Part shown: piece by piece, positions 27,485-35,707 of the stretch | Layout: every line of letters starts with the position of its first letter | How positions within the stretch are numbered: position 1 is the stretch's first letter | Origin: CAYVVT01 sp964454335 | Lineage (GTDB): Bacteria > Fidelibacterota > UBA8477 > JABMPR01 | Assembly: GCA_964454335.1 (NCBI GenBank) | Contig: CAYVVT010000003.1 | Coordinates: forward strand, 239,514 to 303,513 | Direction of reading: 5' to 3' | DNA length: 64,000 bases | Translations under genes and position numbers: made by a program | Notes under the pieces: model-generated | Seen by the model: the letters and a program-made list of their open reading frames with translations, nothing else | Told to the model about the DNA's origin: nothing | Databases searched by the model: none

Positions 27485-28776
27485 CAGGGTCCCAATCTCG
27501 TCATGGTGCGAGGGAAAGGGATTGCTTCGCGAATATGCTGCAGACCACAGATCCAGGTTATGACCCGTTCTAATCCCAGTCCAAATCCTGAATGTGGGAA
27601 GCTGCCATAGCGTCTCAGATCAAGATACCAGTTATAGTCTTCCTCGGTAGCGCCATCCTCCTTGATGCGGCCAATGAGGAGATCCATGTCGTCCTCACGC
27701 TGGGATCCACCGATGATCTCACCGTAACCTTCCGGCGCAAGCATATCCACAGCCAGCGAAAGTTCGGCATTTTCAGGATCCCGTTTCATGTAAAATGCCT
27801 TGGTGGCTACCGGATAGCGGTGGATCATGACTGGTGATTCGAACTGATTTGCGATGATGGTCTCATCCGCGCCGCCAAAATCGTCACCCCGGCTAAATTC
27901 ATGCCCCTGCTCCTGAAGGATCTTCACGGCCTCATCATAGGTGATGCGTGGGAAGGGTTTTGCTATCACCTCCAAACGTGAGATATCCCGTTCCAGGATC
28001 TCCAGCTCGCGTCTCCTTTTACTCAGTACCTGCTCAAGGATATACAGAACGAAGTCTTCCCCCAGATCCATGGTCATATCAAGATCATAGTAGGCCATTT
28101 CGGGTTCTACCATCCAGAATTCCGTAAGATGGCGCCTGGTCTTGGATTTCTCTGCACGAAAGGTAGGACCGAAACAGTAGATCTTACCAAAGGCTGCAGC
28201 TCCCGCTTCGCCATAGAGTTGACCACTCTGAGTAAGAAAGGCGGTGTCGCCAAAATACTTCGTTGAGAACAGGGTGGCAGTACCTTCAGTAGCCGCCTGC
28301 TGGAAGATGGGAGTATCCATCAGGGTGAAATCCCGATCATCAAAGAAATCACGGATCGCCTTGATCACGGTATGCCTGACGCGCATGATCGCGTGCTGAC
28401 GGGATGATCGCAGCCAGAGGTGCCGGTGGTCCATCAGGTAATCGATACCATGTTCCTTCTTGCTGATGGGGTATTCTTCCGCCAGCGACACCAATTCCAC
28501 CTTTGTGGCCAGCATCTCGTAGCCACCCACGGCCCGGGATTCCTCCTTCACCGTCCCCGTCACCATGACTGATGATTCCTGGGTAATGGCATTCTTCAGC
28601 TCGAAACTGGCTTCATCGGCATCGTACTTGGTAACCACACACTGCATCACACCAGTACCGTCACGCAGGAGCAGGAACCATATCTTACCGCTCTTGCGGA
28701 AGTTATAGACCCAGCCATTAAGCGTAACTTCCTGCCCCACAAAGTCTTTGGCGTTCTGTATAAAGTATTCTGGCAT
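27484..28776 (-). CDS. asnS: Asparaginyl-tRNA synthetase
   Basis: A 430-residue class IIb aminoacyl-tRNA synthetase that charges tRNA-Asn. An OB-fold anticodon domain (residues ~1-110, VTLNGWVYNFRKSGKIWFLL) is followed by the class II core: motif 2 FRAEKSKTRRHLTEFWMVEPE and motif 3 GFGLGLERVITWICGL near the C-terminus. The size and the absence of an insertion fit AsnRS rather than AspRS. It begins 1 bp after lptE and overlaps the LOG-like gene by one base. Having AsnRS means direct Asn-tRNA charging is available here. Confidence 0.95.
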   Translation of the reverse strand: MPEYFIQNAKDFVGQEVTLNGWVYNFRKSGKIWFLLLRDGTGVMQCVVTKYDADEASFELKNAITQESSVMVTGTVKEESRAVGGYEMLATKVELVSLAEEYPISKKEHGIDYLMDHRHLWLRSSRQHAIMRVRHTVIKAIRDFFDDRDFTLMDTPIFQQAATEGTATLFSTKYFGDTAFLTQSGQLYGEAGAAAFGKIYCFGPTFRAEKSKTRRHLTEFWMVEPEMAYYDLDMTMDLGEDFVLYILEQVLSKRRRELEILERDISRLEVIAKPFPRITYDEAVKILQEQGHEFSRGDDFGGADETIIANQFESPVMIHRYPVATKAFYMKRDPENAELSLAVDMLAPEGYGEIIGGSQREDDMDLLIGRIKEDGATEEDYNWYLDLRRYGSFPHSGFGLGLERVITWICGLQHIREAIPFPRTMTRLGP

Positions 28777-28777
28777 C

Positions 28778-29305
28778 TTACCATTCCTCAGTCATCGACT
28801 CAATTATAAAATCAATCAGTTCCTCGATCCCCTGATCATATGCTGTCTCCCGCGTGCGCTGATCGCTGTCGGCCAGGCCGGCATTCTTGGTGTCGCTGAA
28901 ATATGTCCCGAAGACAGTATAACGCTTGCTGTATAACTCCTGGCCACGCTGCTGATCGTACCAGACGACCTGTCCAGCAAATTCCAGGCGGAATTCTAAC
29001 ACATTTTCGTTCTCATCCCAGTTGGAAGGTTTGTCCGTGATCCGCTCGATGGTGCCTTCCAGGTAGGAGTCCGGCTCATTTGTCGTTGCCAGCGGCAGGA
29101 GACGTTCATTGAGCATGCGTTCAGTAAGCGCTTCTTCGACATCGCTTTCAACGGCAAACTCGGTCGTTCGATTCTCAAATGTGCGAATCTCAATGTCACT
29201 GAGATGATCGGGAATACTCCCGCGAAATGAGTAGATCCCGCAACCAGCCAGCACCAGGATCTGAATTAAAAGGACGATAGTCCTATTCCGGTTTGACAAT
29301 GTCAT
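28778..29305 (-). CDS. lptE: LptE family lipoprotein (LPS transport)
   Basis: A 175-residue lipoprotein with an LVLAGCGIYSF lipobox at about residues 18-22 and the LptE-like FENRTTEFAVESDVEEALTERM segment, then beta strands ending near a conserved Y-R-Y-T pattern (YSKRYTVFGTY). LptE plugs the LptD barrel and helps place lipopolysaccharide on the cell surface. The start overlaps the sigma-54 activator gene by 23 bp, so the two are coupled. It implies an LPS-bearing outer membrane. Confidence 0.82.
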   Translation of the reverse strand: MTLSNRNRTIVLLIQILVLAGCGIYSFRGSIPDHLSDIEIRTFENRTTEFAVESDVEEALTERMLNERLLPLATTNEPDSYLEGTIERITDKPSNWDENENVLEFRLEFAGQVVWYDQQRGQELYSKRYTVFGTYFSDTKNAGLADSDQRTRETAYDQGIEELIDFIIESMTEEW

Positions 29306-30509
29306 ACTCCTTGATCTTCCGATACAGTGTCCGTTCCGCCATCTGCAATACCTGTGCTGTTTTGCGCTTATTGAAGTTGTACTTCTCCAGTGTACGATAG
29401 ATCAGTTCGCGTTCCACCTGCTCGGCAGTAACCTCTCCGAGTGCCTCCGGGTTCAGAGCCTGCCTGGAACCCGCGGTTCCGGCTTCAACCGCATCCTCAT
29501 CCGGGATGATCTCCATATGTGATACCAAGTTGGGATCAATGCTATCCGGGACTGCCGCAAACGGGGCTCCAGCCACAAGTGTATCCTTCAATTCAGCGAA
29601 TTCCTGTCTCAACAGGAAGAGCTGCTGGAGGATCAGTTCCCTTTCAGCCTGATCGACTGAACGATCAAGTTTCACCGGCAAGAGTGGATTCCCACTGCCC
29701 ATCTCCTCACCCACTGTATTCAGATATCGGTAGACCGTATCGGTCTTGATGACACCACCTTTCTCCAGGACAACGATACTTTCCACAAAGTTTTTCAGTT
29801 CCCGGACATTGCCAGGCCAGCGATAATTACGCATGGCTTCATTGGCTCCTTCTGAGAACCCTTTGAAAATGATCTGATTCCGGATGGCGCAGTCTTTTGC
29901 AAACTTGTCTGCCAGTATCGCGATATCCTCAGGTCTTTTGCGCAGGGGTGGAACTGTAAGTGTAATGGCTTTCAACCTGTAATACAGATCCTTACGGAAA
30001 TTCCCCTGGTCTACTTCCTCACCAAGATTGCGATTGGAGGCAGCAATGACGCGTACGTCTACTTTCACGGATTTGGATGACCCTACCGGCAGGAAGACAC
30101 CCTGTTCAAGGACCCTGAGCAGCTTTACCTGAGTTTCCAGGGGTGTCTCTCCGATCTCATCCAGGAAGATCGTACCACCATCGGCTGTCTGGAAATAACC
30201 CTTCCGATCCTCATTGGCACCGGTAAAGGCGCCCTTTTTGTGCCCGAAGAGTTCACTTTCGATGATCCCTGCAGGTATTGCCCCACAGTTCACAATGACA
30301 AATTCCTTATGCGATCGTCTGGAGTGGGTGTGCAATGCACTGGCCACAAGTTCCTTGCCACTCCCGCTCTCGCCGGCGATCAGCACCGAGATATCTGTGG
30401 GTGCTACCTGCTCAATGGTCTCGAGCATGGACCTCACATCCGCTGAACTTCCCAGAATACCGAATTTCCTTTGCAGGTCTTCGATCCGATCACCGGTCTG
30501 GCTGTTCAT
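29283..30509 (-). CDS. Sigma-54-dependent transcriptional activator without sensory domain
   Basis: A 408-residue bacterial enhancer-binding protein. The AAA+ core starts almost at once (LGSSADVRSML near residue 20), with Walker A GESGSGKE at 46-53 and GAFTGA, the sigma-54 contact loop, at 93-98. A linker and a C-terminal Fis-type helix-turn-helix (NFNKRKTAQVLQMAERTLYR) follow. There is no receiver, GAF or PAS domain in front, so control must be by level, partner or linker. I use the ATG at 30509 with AAAGGTG upstream; a GTG at 30527 is possible. It lies 26 bp after uvrB and overlaps lptE. Confidence 0.9.
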   Translation of the reverse strand: MNSQTGDRIEDLQRKFGILGSSADVRSMLETIEQVAPTDISVLIAGESGSGKELVASALHTHSRRSHKEFVIVNCGAIPAGIIESELFGHKKGAFTGANEDRKGYFQTADGGTIFLDEIGETPLETQVKLLRVLEQGVFLPVGSSKSVKVDVRVIAASNRNLGEEVDQGNFRKDLYYRLKAITLTVPPLRKRPEDIAILADKFAKDCAIRNQIIFKGFSEGANEAMRNYRWPGNVRELKNFVESIVVLEKGGVIKTDTVYRYLNTVGEEMGSGNPLLPVKLDRSVDQAERELILQQLFLLRQEFAELKDTLVAGAPFAAVPDSIDPNLVSHMEIIPDEDAVEAGTAGSRQALNPEALGEVTAEQVERELIYRTLEKYNFNKRKTAQVLQMAERTLYRKIKEYDIVKPE

Positions 30510-30535
30510 AATTGCACCTTTCTCCACTGGGAGCC

Positions 30536-32533
30536 CTAAACTGGCGTTCCCATTTCTTTCGCTAATTTCTTGATCTCATCACGCAGCATGGCCGCCCGCT
30601 CAAAATCCAGGTCCTCAGCAGCCTTCAGCATATCCTTGCGCATGAGGTCCAGGAGTTCATTGGCCTCGAAGTCCTTGTCATATTTCTTTAAGCTTTCCCT
30701 GACCTGATCCTGTTTCTTTGAAAGTGCATCGGCGACACTGGTGGTACCCATGATCTCCTCAGCAGATTTATAAATGGTCTGAGGTGTGATGTTATGTCTC
30801 TTGTTGTATTCACTCTGTTTGTTGCGACGCTGTTCGGTGGTCTTGATGACGAAGTCCATACTGTCCGTTACCTTGTCGGCATAGAACAGCACCTTGCCCA
30901 TGGCATGCCTGGCAGCACGGCCGGAGATCTGCATCAGGGAGGTCTTGCTACGCAGAAATCCTTCCTTGTCAGCATCAAGAATGGCCACCAGTGAGACCTC
31001 CGGAAGGTCCAGGCCTTCACGCAGCAGATTGATACCCACCAGCACATCAAATTCACCCAGGCGCAGATCACGCAGGATACCCACGCGTTCAAGACTGTCG
31101 ATCTCTGAATGCAGGTACCTGACACGCATCTGGTAGTTATTGAGGTATTCTGTCAGGTCTTCGGCCATGCGCTTGGTCAGCGTGGTTACCAGGACACGTT
31201 CCTTCTCCTCCACTCTGGAATGGATCTCATGCATGAGGTCATCGATCTGCCCCTCAGTGGGTCTGATCTCGATCTCCGGGTCCATCAGACCGGTAGGCCG
31301 GATCACCTGCTCTACCACGACACCCTGGCTCTTTTCCAGCTCGTAATCCGCCGGGGTGGCCGAGACAAATACAACCTGGTTCATCAAAGATTCAAATTCA
31401 TCGATCTTCAGTGGCCTGTTATCCATTGCAGAGGGCAGGCGGAAGCCATATTCCACCAGGGTCTTTTTCCGGGATCGGTCACCATTGTACATGCCGCGGA
31501 ATTGAGGAATAGTGACATGTGATTCATCCACCATGAGCAGATAGTCATCTGGAAAGAAGTCCAGCAGACAGAATGGTCGTTCTCCTTGGTCTCGACCTGT
31601 GATATGCCGGGAATAGTTTTCGATGCCCGAACAGAAACCTACCTCACGTAACATCTCAATATCAAATCTGGTTCTTTGCTCAATCCGCTGAGCTTCAAGG
31701 AGTTTGCCCGCTTGTCTGAAGTACTGGATCTGGTCCACCAGCTCCGCTTCAATGGTTGTCAGAGCCGCACGCAGCTTGTCTTCACCGGTGACAAAGTGTC
31801 TTGCAGGAAAAACGACCCGGGTTTCGTGCTGTGCCAGGGTCTCACCGGTTAGTGGATCGATGTCCATGATGTCGGAAATTGTATTACCCCAGAACTCTAC
31901 CCGAATGGCAGTGTCCTCGTAGGCCGGGAAGATCTCCAGGATGTCGCCACGAACCCTGAATTTGCCCCGTTCAAAGCTGAGGTCGTTGCGTTCGTAATAG
32001 ATCTCCACCAGTTTGCGCATCAATGCGCGTGGCTGTATCTCTTCGCCTCTGTTTATTATCGCCAGAGACCTGGAGTATTCCTCAGGATCTCCCAGTCCAT
32101 AGATGCAGGAGACTGAAGCAACCACAACGACATCCCGCCTGGAAAGCAAGGCACTGGTGGCTTTCAGGCGCAATTTGTCGATCTCCTCGTTCATGGACAT
32201 GTCTTTTTCAATGAAGGTGTCCGTCACGGGCAGATAGGCCTCGGGCTGGTAATAGTCATAATAGCTGATGAAGTACTCCACGGCGTTCTCAGGGAAGAAA
32301 CCCTTGAATTCACCATAGAGCTGGGCAGCCAGCGTCTTGTTGTGGGAAACGATCAGGGTAGGCCTCTGGATCGTCTGGATGACGTTGGCCATGGTATAGG
32401 TTTTCCCACTTCCGGTCACACCAAGCAAGGTCTGGAAAGGAATATTGGCTTCCACGCCCTCTATGATCTGCTTGATAGCCTCAGGTTGGTCACCCTGGGG
32501 AGTATAGTCGGTTTTCAGCTTAAATTCTGCCAT
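30536..32533 (-). CDS. uvrB: UvrABC system protein B
   Basis: A 665-residue nucleotide-excision-repair helicase. Walker A GVTGSGKT is at 38-45, the beta-hairpin region YFISYYDYYQPEAYLP follows near 90, and helicase blocks TTLTKRMAEDLTEYL and LVGINLLREGLDLPEVSL are intact. The C-terminal UVR motif (KDMLKAAEDLDFERAAMLRDEI) that contacts UvrA/UvrC is present. It verifies damage delivered by UvrA and recruits UvrC. It is the first gene of the six-gene minus-strand unit and is divergent from the SLC13 transporter. Confidence 0.97.
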   Translation of the reverse strand: MAEFKLKTDYTPQGDQPEAIKQIIEGVEANIPFQTLLGVTGSGKTYTMANVIQTIQRPTLIVSHNKTLAAQLYGEFKGFFPENAVEYFISYYDYYQPEAYLPVTDTFIEKDMSMNEEIDKLRLKATSALLSRRDVVVVASVSCIYGLGDPEEYSRSLAIINRGEEIQPRALMRKLVEIYYERNDLSFERGKFRVRGDILEIFPAYEDTAIRVEFWGNTISDIMDIDPLTGETLAQHETRVVFPARHFVTGEDKLRAALTTIEAELVDQIQYFRQAGKLLEAQRIEQRTRFDIEMLREVGFCSGIENYSRHITGRDQGERPFCLLDFFPDDYLLMVDESHVTIPQFRGMYNGDRSRKKTLVEYGFRLPSAMDNRPLKIDEFESLMNQVVFVSATPADYELEKSQGVVVEQVIRPTGLMDPEIEIRPTEGQIDDLMHEIHSRVEEKERVLVTTLTKRMAEDLTEYLNNYQMRVRYLHSEIDSLERVGILRDLRLGEFDVLVGINLLREGLDLPEVSLVAILDADKEGFLRSKTSLMQISGRAARHAMGKVLFYADKVTDSMDFVIKTTEQRRNKQSEYNKRHNITPQTIYKSAEEIMGTTSVADALSKKQDQVRESLKKYDKDFEANELLDLMRKDMLKAAEDLDFERAAMLRDEIKKLAKEMGTPV

Positions 32534-32645
32534 ATTGGCGCAAAACTACTCGGGTAATGGCAGATAGTCAACAACCAAGGCATTAGCAGCAGTGCAATCC
32601 TGAAAGGTTGTTTTTAAGAAGGCCCCATTGTATGCTTCTTGCGCA

Positions 32646-34424
32646 ATGTTCGACACGCAAATCATAATATTCTTTGCGATCCTGGTTGCTTCCATCATCG
32701 CCTTTGTGCGCGACTGGTTTCCAATCGAAGTGACAGCTCTGCTGGTGCTGGCCGCACTTCTGGGGACGCAGCTGATCGACGAGCATCAGGCTATCTCAGG
32801 ATTTGCCAATCCCGCTGTAATAACCATCGGCGCAATGTTCATCCTGAGTCATGCCTTCACAAAAACGGGATTCATAGGTGTTTTCACGCTGTGGTTGGAG
32901 AATAATGGTCGGGGTTATTCCTGGGCTATCATCCTTCTGTTCCTGTTAGCCGTCAGCATTTTCTCTGCTTTCATTAATAACACGGCCACAGTAGCCATCC
33001 TGATCCCGGTGGGTGCACAACTCGCCCGGCGCCTGAAGATGAGTCCATCCAAGATCATGATCCCGCTCTCTTATGCCAGTATCGTGGGCGGGACCTGCAC
33101 GGTAATTGGCACCTCTACGAACCTGATCGTGAACGAGTTCGCACTGGAACACGGTGTGAAGATCGAGATCTTCGAATTGGCCAAACTGGGGCTCATCATG
33201 GTTGTGCTGACACTCCTGTACGCACTCGCCGCCCAACGCTGGTTGCTGCCCTCCAGACTTCCGGTGAGTGGTTTGACCAAGAAATACCACCTGTCAACCT
33301 ATCTTACGGAGGTTCACATCGGTGAGGAGTCTCCGCTGCTGGGTCAGACCTTCATGGAAGCCGATCTGTCCACAAAGTACGATCTCACGGTACTGGAGAT
33401 CATCAGGAACAAACACCCCATCACGACGAATATTCGTAATCTCCAGTTCGAGATCGATGATGTGGTCATCATCCAGTGTCCGGTCGAATCCATCATGCGC
33501 TTTCGGGATGAACAGAAGGTATTGCTGCTTACCGATATCAAAATGAACGATGAGGAGCTGGCCGATCGAGAGAATACCCTGGTGGAAGCAATGGTCTCCC
33601 CTAATTCGCGGCTGATCGGCAGCACCCTGAAGGATGTTGATTTTCGCAAACGTTATGGAGTATTCGTACTTGCAGTACGCCGGTTCCAGGAGATCATCCG
33701 CAAAAAGATCGCCTATGTGGTATTCAACAAACTGGATACTCTCCTGATCTTCGGATCCCGTACCAGACTCGCTGCTCTCAACAGTGATCCGGATTTCATC
33801 ATGCTCGAGGAGCTTGATTTTTCCTTCCACAAGATTCGCTTCTGGTGGTTGGCTGTGTTCATCATACCCATCGTCGTGATGCTGGCTGCATTCAACGTTA
33901 CTTCCATTCTTACCGCAGCCCTGCTGGGCGCCATCCTGGTCATGGCCATGGGGATCGTCCCAGTACACGAAGCCTATAAAACCATCAGCTGGCCCGTTAT
34001 TTTCCTGATCGCCGCTTTCATTCCATTGGGACATGCCATGGAGACCGTGGGTCTTTCCTCCATGATCGGCACATTCTTCCAGGGTGTGCGTGCCAGTGTC
34101 GGAGATCATGGTCTCATCGCCATATTCTTCATCACCACCATGCTGATGACATCATTCTTATCCAACAATGCCACTGCCATCATCATGACCCCCCTGGCTA
34201 TCGAGACGGCTGTACTGGCCAACGTGAATCTTGAACCCTTCATCATGACCGTCATGTTTGCAGCTTCACTCTCGTTCATGACTCCCAGCGGGTACCAGAC
34301 GAACACGATGGTGTTCACGCCTGGTGGCTACCGGTATATAGACTTTCTACGTGCCGGGGTACCACTGCATATCATTCTGGGGACGCTGGGGGTGCTGCTT
34401 ATCCCAGTGTTCTGGCCGCTGTAG
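32646..34424 (+). CDS. SLC13-family transporter with two RCK_C domains
   Basis: A 592-residue carrier of the SLC13/DASS superfamily (sodium:sulfate/carboxylate type). The N-terminal spans include ISGFANPAVITIGAMFILSH and a FINNTATVAILIPV block, then IGTSTNLIVNEF, the SNT signature region. Two TrkA_C/RCK_C regulatory domains sit in the central loop (about 205-375), and the second half has SFLSNNATAIIMTPLA and FMTPSGYQTNTMV. The ion specificity is unknown; sulfate, dicarboxylate or metalloid are possible. ATG at 32646 is used; an in-frame TTG at 32628 with AAGAAGG just upstream is an alternative. Confidence 0.9.
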   Translation: MFDTQIIIFFAILVASIIAFVRDWFPIEVTALLVLAALLGTQLIDEHQAISGFANPAVITIGAMFILSHAFTKTGFIGVFTLWLENNGRGYSWAIILLFLLAVSIFSAFINNTATVAILIPVGAQLARRLKMSPSKIMIPLSYASIVGGTCTVIGTSTNLIVNEFALEHGVKIEIFELAKLGLIMVVLTLLYALAAQRWLLPSRLPVSGLTKKYHLSTYLTEVHIGEESPLLGQTFMEADLSTKYDLTVLEIIRNKHPITTNIRNLQFEIDDVVIIQCPVESIMRFRDEQKVLLLTDIKMNDEELADRENTLVEAMVSPNSRLIGSTLKDVDFRKRYGVFVLAVRRFQEIIRKKIAYVVFNKLDTLLIFGSRTRLAALNSDPDFIMLEELDFSFHKIRFWWLAVFIIPIVVMLAAFNVTSILTAALLGAILVMAMGIVPVHEAYKTISWPVIFLIAAFIPLGHAMETVGLSSMIGTFFQGVRASVGDHGLIAIFFITTMLMTSFLSNNATAIIMTPLAIETAVLANVNLEPFIMTVMFAASLSFMTPSGYQTNTMVFTPGGYRYIDFLRAGVPLHIILGTLGVLLIPVFWPL

Positions 34425-34448
34425 GACATGAAGTAGTAAAAACAGTCA

Positions 34449-34922
34449 ATGCCTTTCATACCGCCCAGCTTCAAAATCCCTGAGCCTGTAGAAACCGATC
34501 TCCTCAAGATCCGGCCCATCACGATCCATGATGTGGTCAAAGACTATGAAGCGGTGATGACCAGCCGAGATCATCTCTGGGACCGATTTGGTGAGGTCTG
34601 GGGTTGGCCACCAGAAGATCTGAGCCTTGAGCAGGACCTAATAGACCTGGCATGGCACCAGAAGGAAGCGCAGATCAGATCTTCCTTCAATTACGCGGTC
34701 ATGAGTCCAGACGAGGACCGACTCCTGGGATGCATATATATCGATCCCCCTACCGATGAAAATGTAGAGACAGATGTGTGGTACTGGATAAGATCGAGTG
34801 AATTGCCGGCTGGTTTGGAATTAATACTGGGAGAATTCGTTCTTGGATGGCTTCAGAATGCCTGGCCATTTCGGACTGTGAATCTGAATGGAAAACTCAC
34901 CCACATCATAGCAGTCGACTAA
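34449..34922 (+). CDS. GNAT family N-acetyltransferase-like protein
   Basis: A 157-residue protein that resembles stand-alone GNAT-type acetyltransferases: LLKIRPITIHDVVKDYEAVM at the start, GWPPEDLSLEQDLIDLAWH in the middle and NYAVMSPDEDRLLGCIYIDP, the beta4-beta5 region. The usual acetyl-CoA loop (Q/RxxGxG/A) is weak here, so catalytic activity is uncertain. It starts 24 bp after the SLC13 gene and ends the plus-strand unit. The substrate is unknown. Confidence 0.72.
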   Translation: MPFIPPSFKIPEPVETDLLKIRPITIHDVVKDYEAVMTSRDHLWDRFGEVWGWPPEDLSLEQDLIDLAWHQKEAQIRSSFNYAVMSPDEDRLLGCIYIDPPTDENVETDVWYWIRSSELPAGLELILGEFVLGWLQNAWPFRTVNLNGKLTHIIAVD

Positions 34923-34987
34923 TCCTGATACGCGGATGCAGCATGGGGTAAGTATTAATAGTGTTCAGGTTTATAAAGCGGAGGTGG

Positions 34988-35007
34988 CCCCGCCGCTGGC
35001 GGGGTTC
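34988..35007. repeat. GC-rich hairpin 1 inside the tRNA 3'-end copy
   Basis: A 20-bp insert with a perfect 7-bp stem CCCCGCC / GGCGGGG around a GCT loop (34988-35004), plus TTC. In tRNA orientation it sits between the 3' side of the T-stem and the acceptor strand. No T-run follows on either strand. Confidence 0.85.
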
Positions 35008-35014
35008 AGAGACT

Positions 35015-35034
35015 AAATCCCGCAGGATGCGGGG
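35015..35034. repeat. GC-rich hairpin 2 inside the tRNA 3'-end copy
   Basis: A second 20-bp insert with a 6-bp stem CCCGCA / TGCGGG around a GGA loop (35019-35033), preceded by AAAT. It interrupts the T-loop of the tRNA copy between TTCG and AGT. It has the same length as hairpin 1 but a different sequence. Confidence 0.85.
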
Positions 35035-35042
35035 CGAACTCC

Positions 35043-35306
35043 CTAGATGTGTTGCTGGATCAGCACCTTAAAGGCATCGCCACCTTTCCAGGACTTGATC
35101 TGCTTCTCCCTGGTCTCAGCTTCTTCTCGTGTATCAAATACCTCGAAATGAATGATTCCCAGCGGACGGCGATGTCTCAGGGATCGTGTCTTACCTCGAT
35201 TATGCTCGTTCAGCCGTTTCCTTAGGTTCTCTGTGGATCCTATGTAATAGCCACCGTCCTTCTCACTCTGAAGTATATAGCAATAGTATCGACATACATC
35301 ACTCAT
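35043..35306 (-). CDS. Single-domain GIY-YIG endonuclease
   Basis: An 87-residue nuclease-fold protein of the UvrC/Slx1-like GIY-YIG group. The family pattern is YCYILQSEKDGGYYIGST (GIY as YCY at 8-10, YIG at 21-23), then an RLNEHNRGK block with the conserved Arg and His, and an EAETREKQIKSW helix with the metal-binding Glu near 63. The start has a CAGGGAA site. It lies 37 bp downstream of tRNA-Ser(TGA) on the same strand and may be read from the tRNA promoter. Its stop codon merges with a second copy of that tRNA's 3' end. It could drive mobility of this small segment or act in DNA repair. The role is unproven. Confidence 0.88.
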   Translation of the reverse strand: MSDVCRYYCYILQSEKDGGYYIGSTENLRKRLNEHNRGKTRSLRHRRPLGIIHFEVFDTREEAETREKQIKSWKGGDAFKVLIQQHI

Positions 35307-35339
35307 GTTATTCCCTGATTGTAGTGGATTGTTAATAGA

Positions 35340-35368
35340 AAAGCGGAGGTGGAGAGACTCGAACTCCC
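35340..35368 (-). repeat. Intact tRNA-Ser(TGA) 3'-end copy of the direct repeat
   Basis: The uninterrupted version of the repeat, within and just beyond the 3' end of tRNA-Ser(TGA). Its three consecutive parts (35340-35352, 35353-35359, 35360-35368) match the separated blocks at 34975-35043 exactly. Distance between the copies is about 300 bp, filled by the GIY-YIG gene. Confidence 0.9.
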
Positions 35369-35426
35369 AAGTCCTTTCGGACGGCGGTTTTCAAGACCGC
35401 TGACTTACCAATTAGCCTACACCTCC
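35344..35426 (-). tRNA. tRNA-Ser(TGA)
   Basis: An 83-nt class II tRNA. The acceptor arms GGAGGTG and CACCTCC pair fully and the discriminator is G. The anticodon stem GCGGT/ACCGC closes the loop CTTGAAA, giving anticodon TGA. The variable arm contains GTCC-GAAA-GGAC, as expected for serine, and the T-arm reads GGGAG-TTCGAGT-CTCTC. CCA is not encoded. The short D-loop makes it slightly smaller than usual for tRNA-Ser. Confidence 0.93.
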
Positions 35427-35533
35427 AATGAACTCAGAATATTGCATGCCGATTGAATAAAAGAGAATCGAGTCATCAATAAACATCTGAGCCGAATCAT
35501 CACTGCGTGCACATCTCACTGCAGTGGATTGTG

Positions 35534-35620
35534 CGGAGACGGTAGGATTCGAACCTACGGAACGCCAAAACGTTCAACGGCTTAGCAAGCCGCCGCCTTA
35601 AGCCACTCGGCCACGTCTCC
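35534..35620 (-). tRNA. tRNA-Ser(GCT)
   Basis: An 87-nt class II tRNA with acceptor GGAGACG / CGTCTCC and discriminator G. The anticodon loop TTGCTAA gives anticodon GCT, the variable arm is long (AACGTTTTGGCGTT region), and the T-arm has GTAGG-TTCGAAT-CCTAC. It lies 107 bp upstream of tRNA-Ser(TGA) in the same direction, so the two can be one transcript. CCA is not encoded. Confidence 0.95.
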
Positions 35621-35671
35621 GTGTCATACCCCAGCTCGCATGCTGAGGTGAACATCTATAAAAAGCGGGGC

Positions 35672-35699
35672 AATATATATAAGTCAGGATCGAGGACAA
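35672..35699 (-). promoter_or_regulatory. Candidate promoter of the tRNA-Ser pair
   Basis: On the minus strand TTGTCC (35699-35694) is followed after 16 bp by TATATT (35677-35672), about 50 bp before tRNA-Ser(GCT). It is a sigma-70-like arrangement seen by eye only. The A+T-rich -10 region allows other registers. Confidence 0.3.
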
Positions 35700-35707
35700 A
35701 TAGAAAG

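Larger units (their letters stand above)
34975..35043 (-). repeat. Second, interrupted copy of the tRNA-Ser(TGA) 3' end
   Basis: Three blocks, 34975-34987 (aaagcggaggtgg), 35008-35014 (agagact) and 35035-35043 (cgaactccc), are identical and in the same order as the contiguous 35340-35368, which is the T-arm, 3' acceptor strand and first bases downstream of tRNA-Ser(TGA). Together they give 29 matched bases with no mismatch. Two 20-bp inserts (34988-35007 and 35015-35034) break the copy. The last block runs into the stop codon of the GIY-YIG gene. The pair of copies flanks that gene like attachment sites. Confidence 0.9.

Noticed and set aside
33294..34109. A 271-codon open frame antisense to the SLC13 transporter.
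   Set aside because: Composition is His/Asp/Gln-rich nonsense typical of a shadow of a hydrophobic gene.
34988..35034. The GC-rich hairpins as terminators of the GIY-YIG gene.
   Set aside because: No T-run follows either stem on either strand, and they break a tRNA copy at exact points, so a different origin is more likely.
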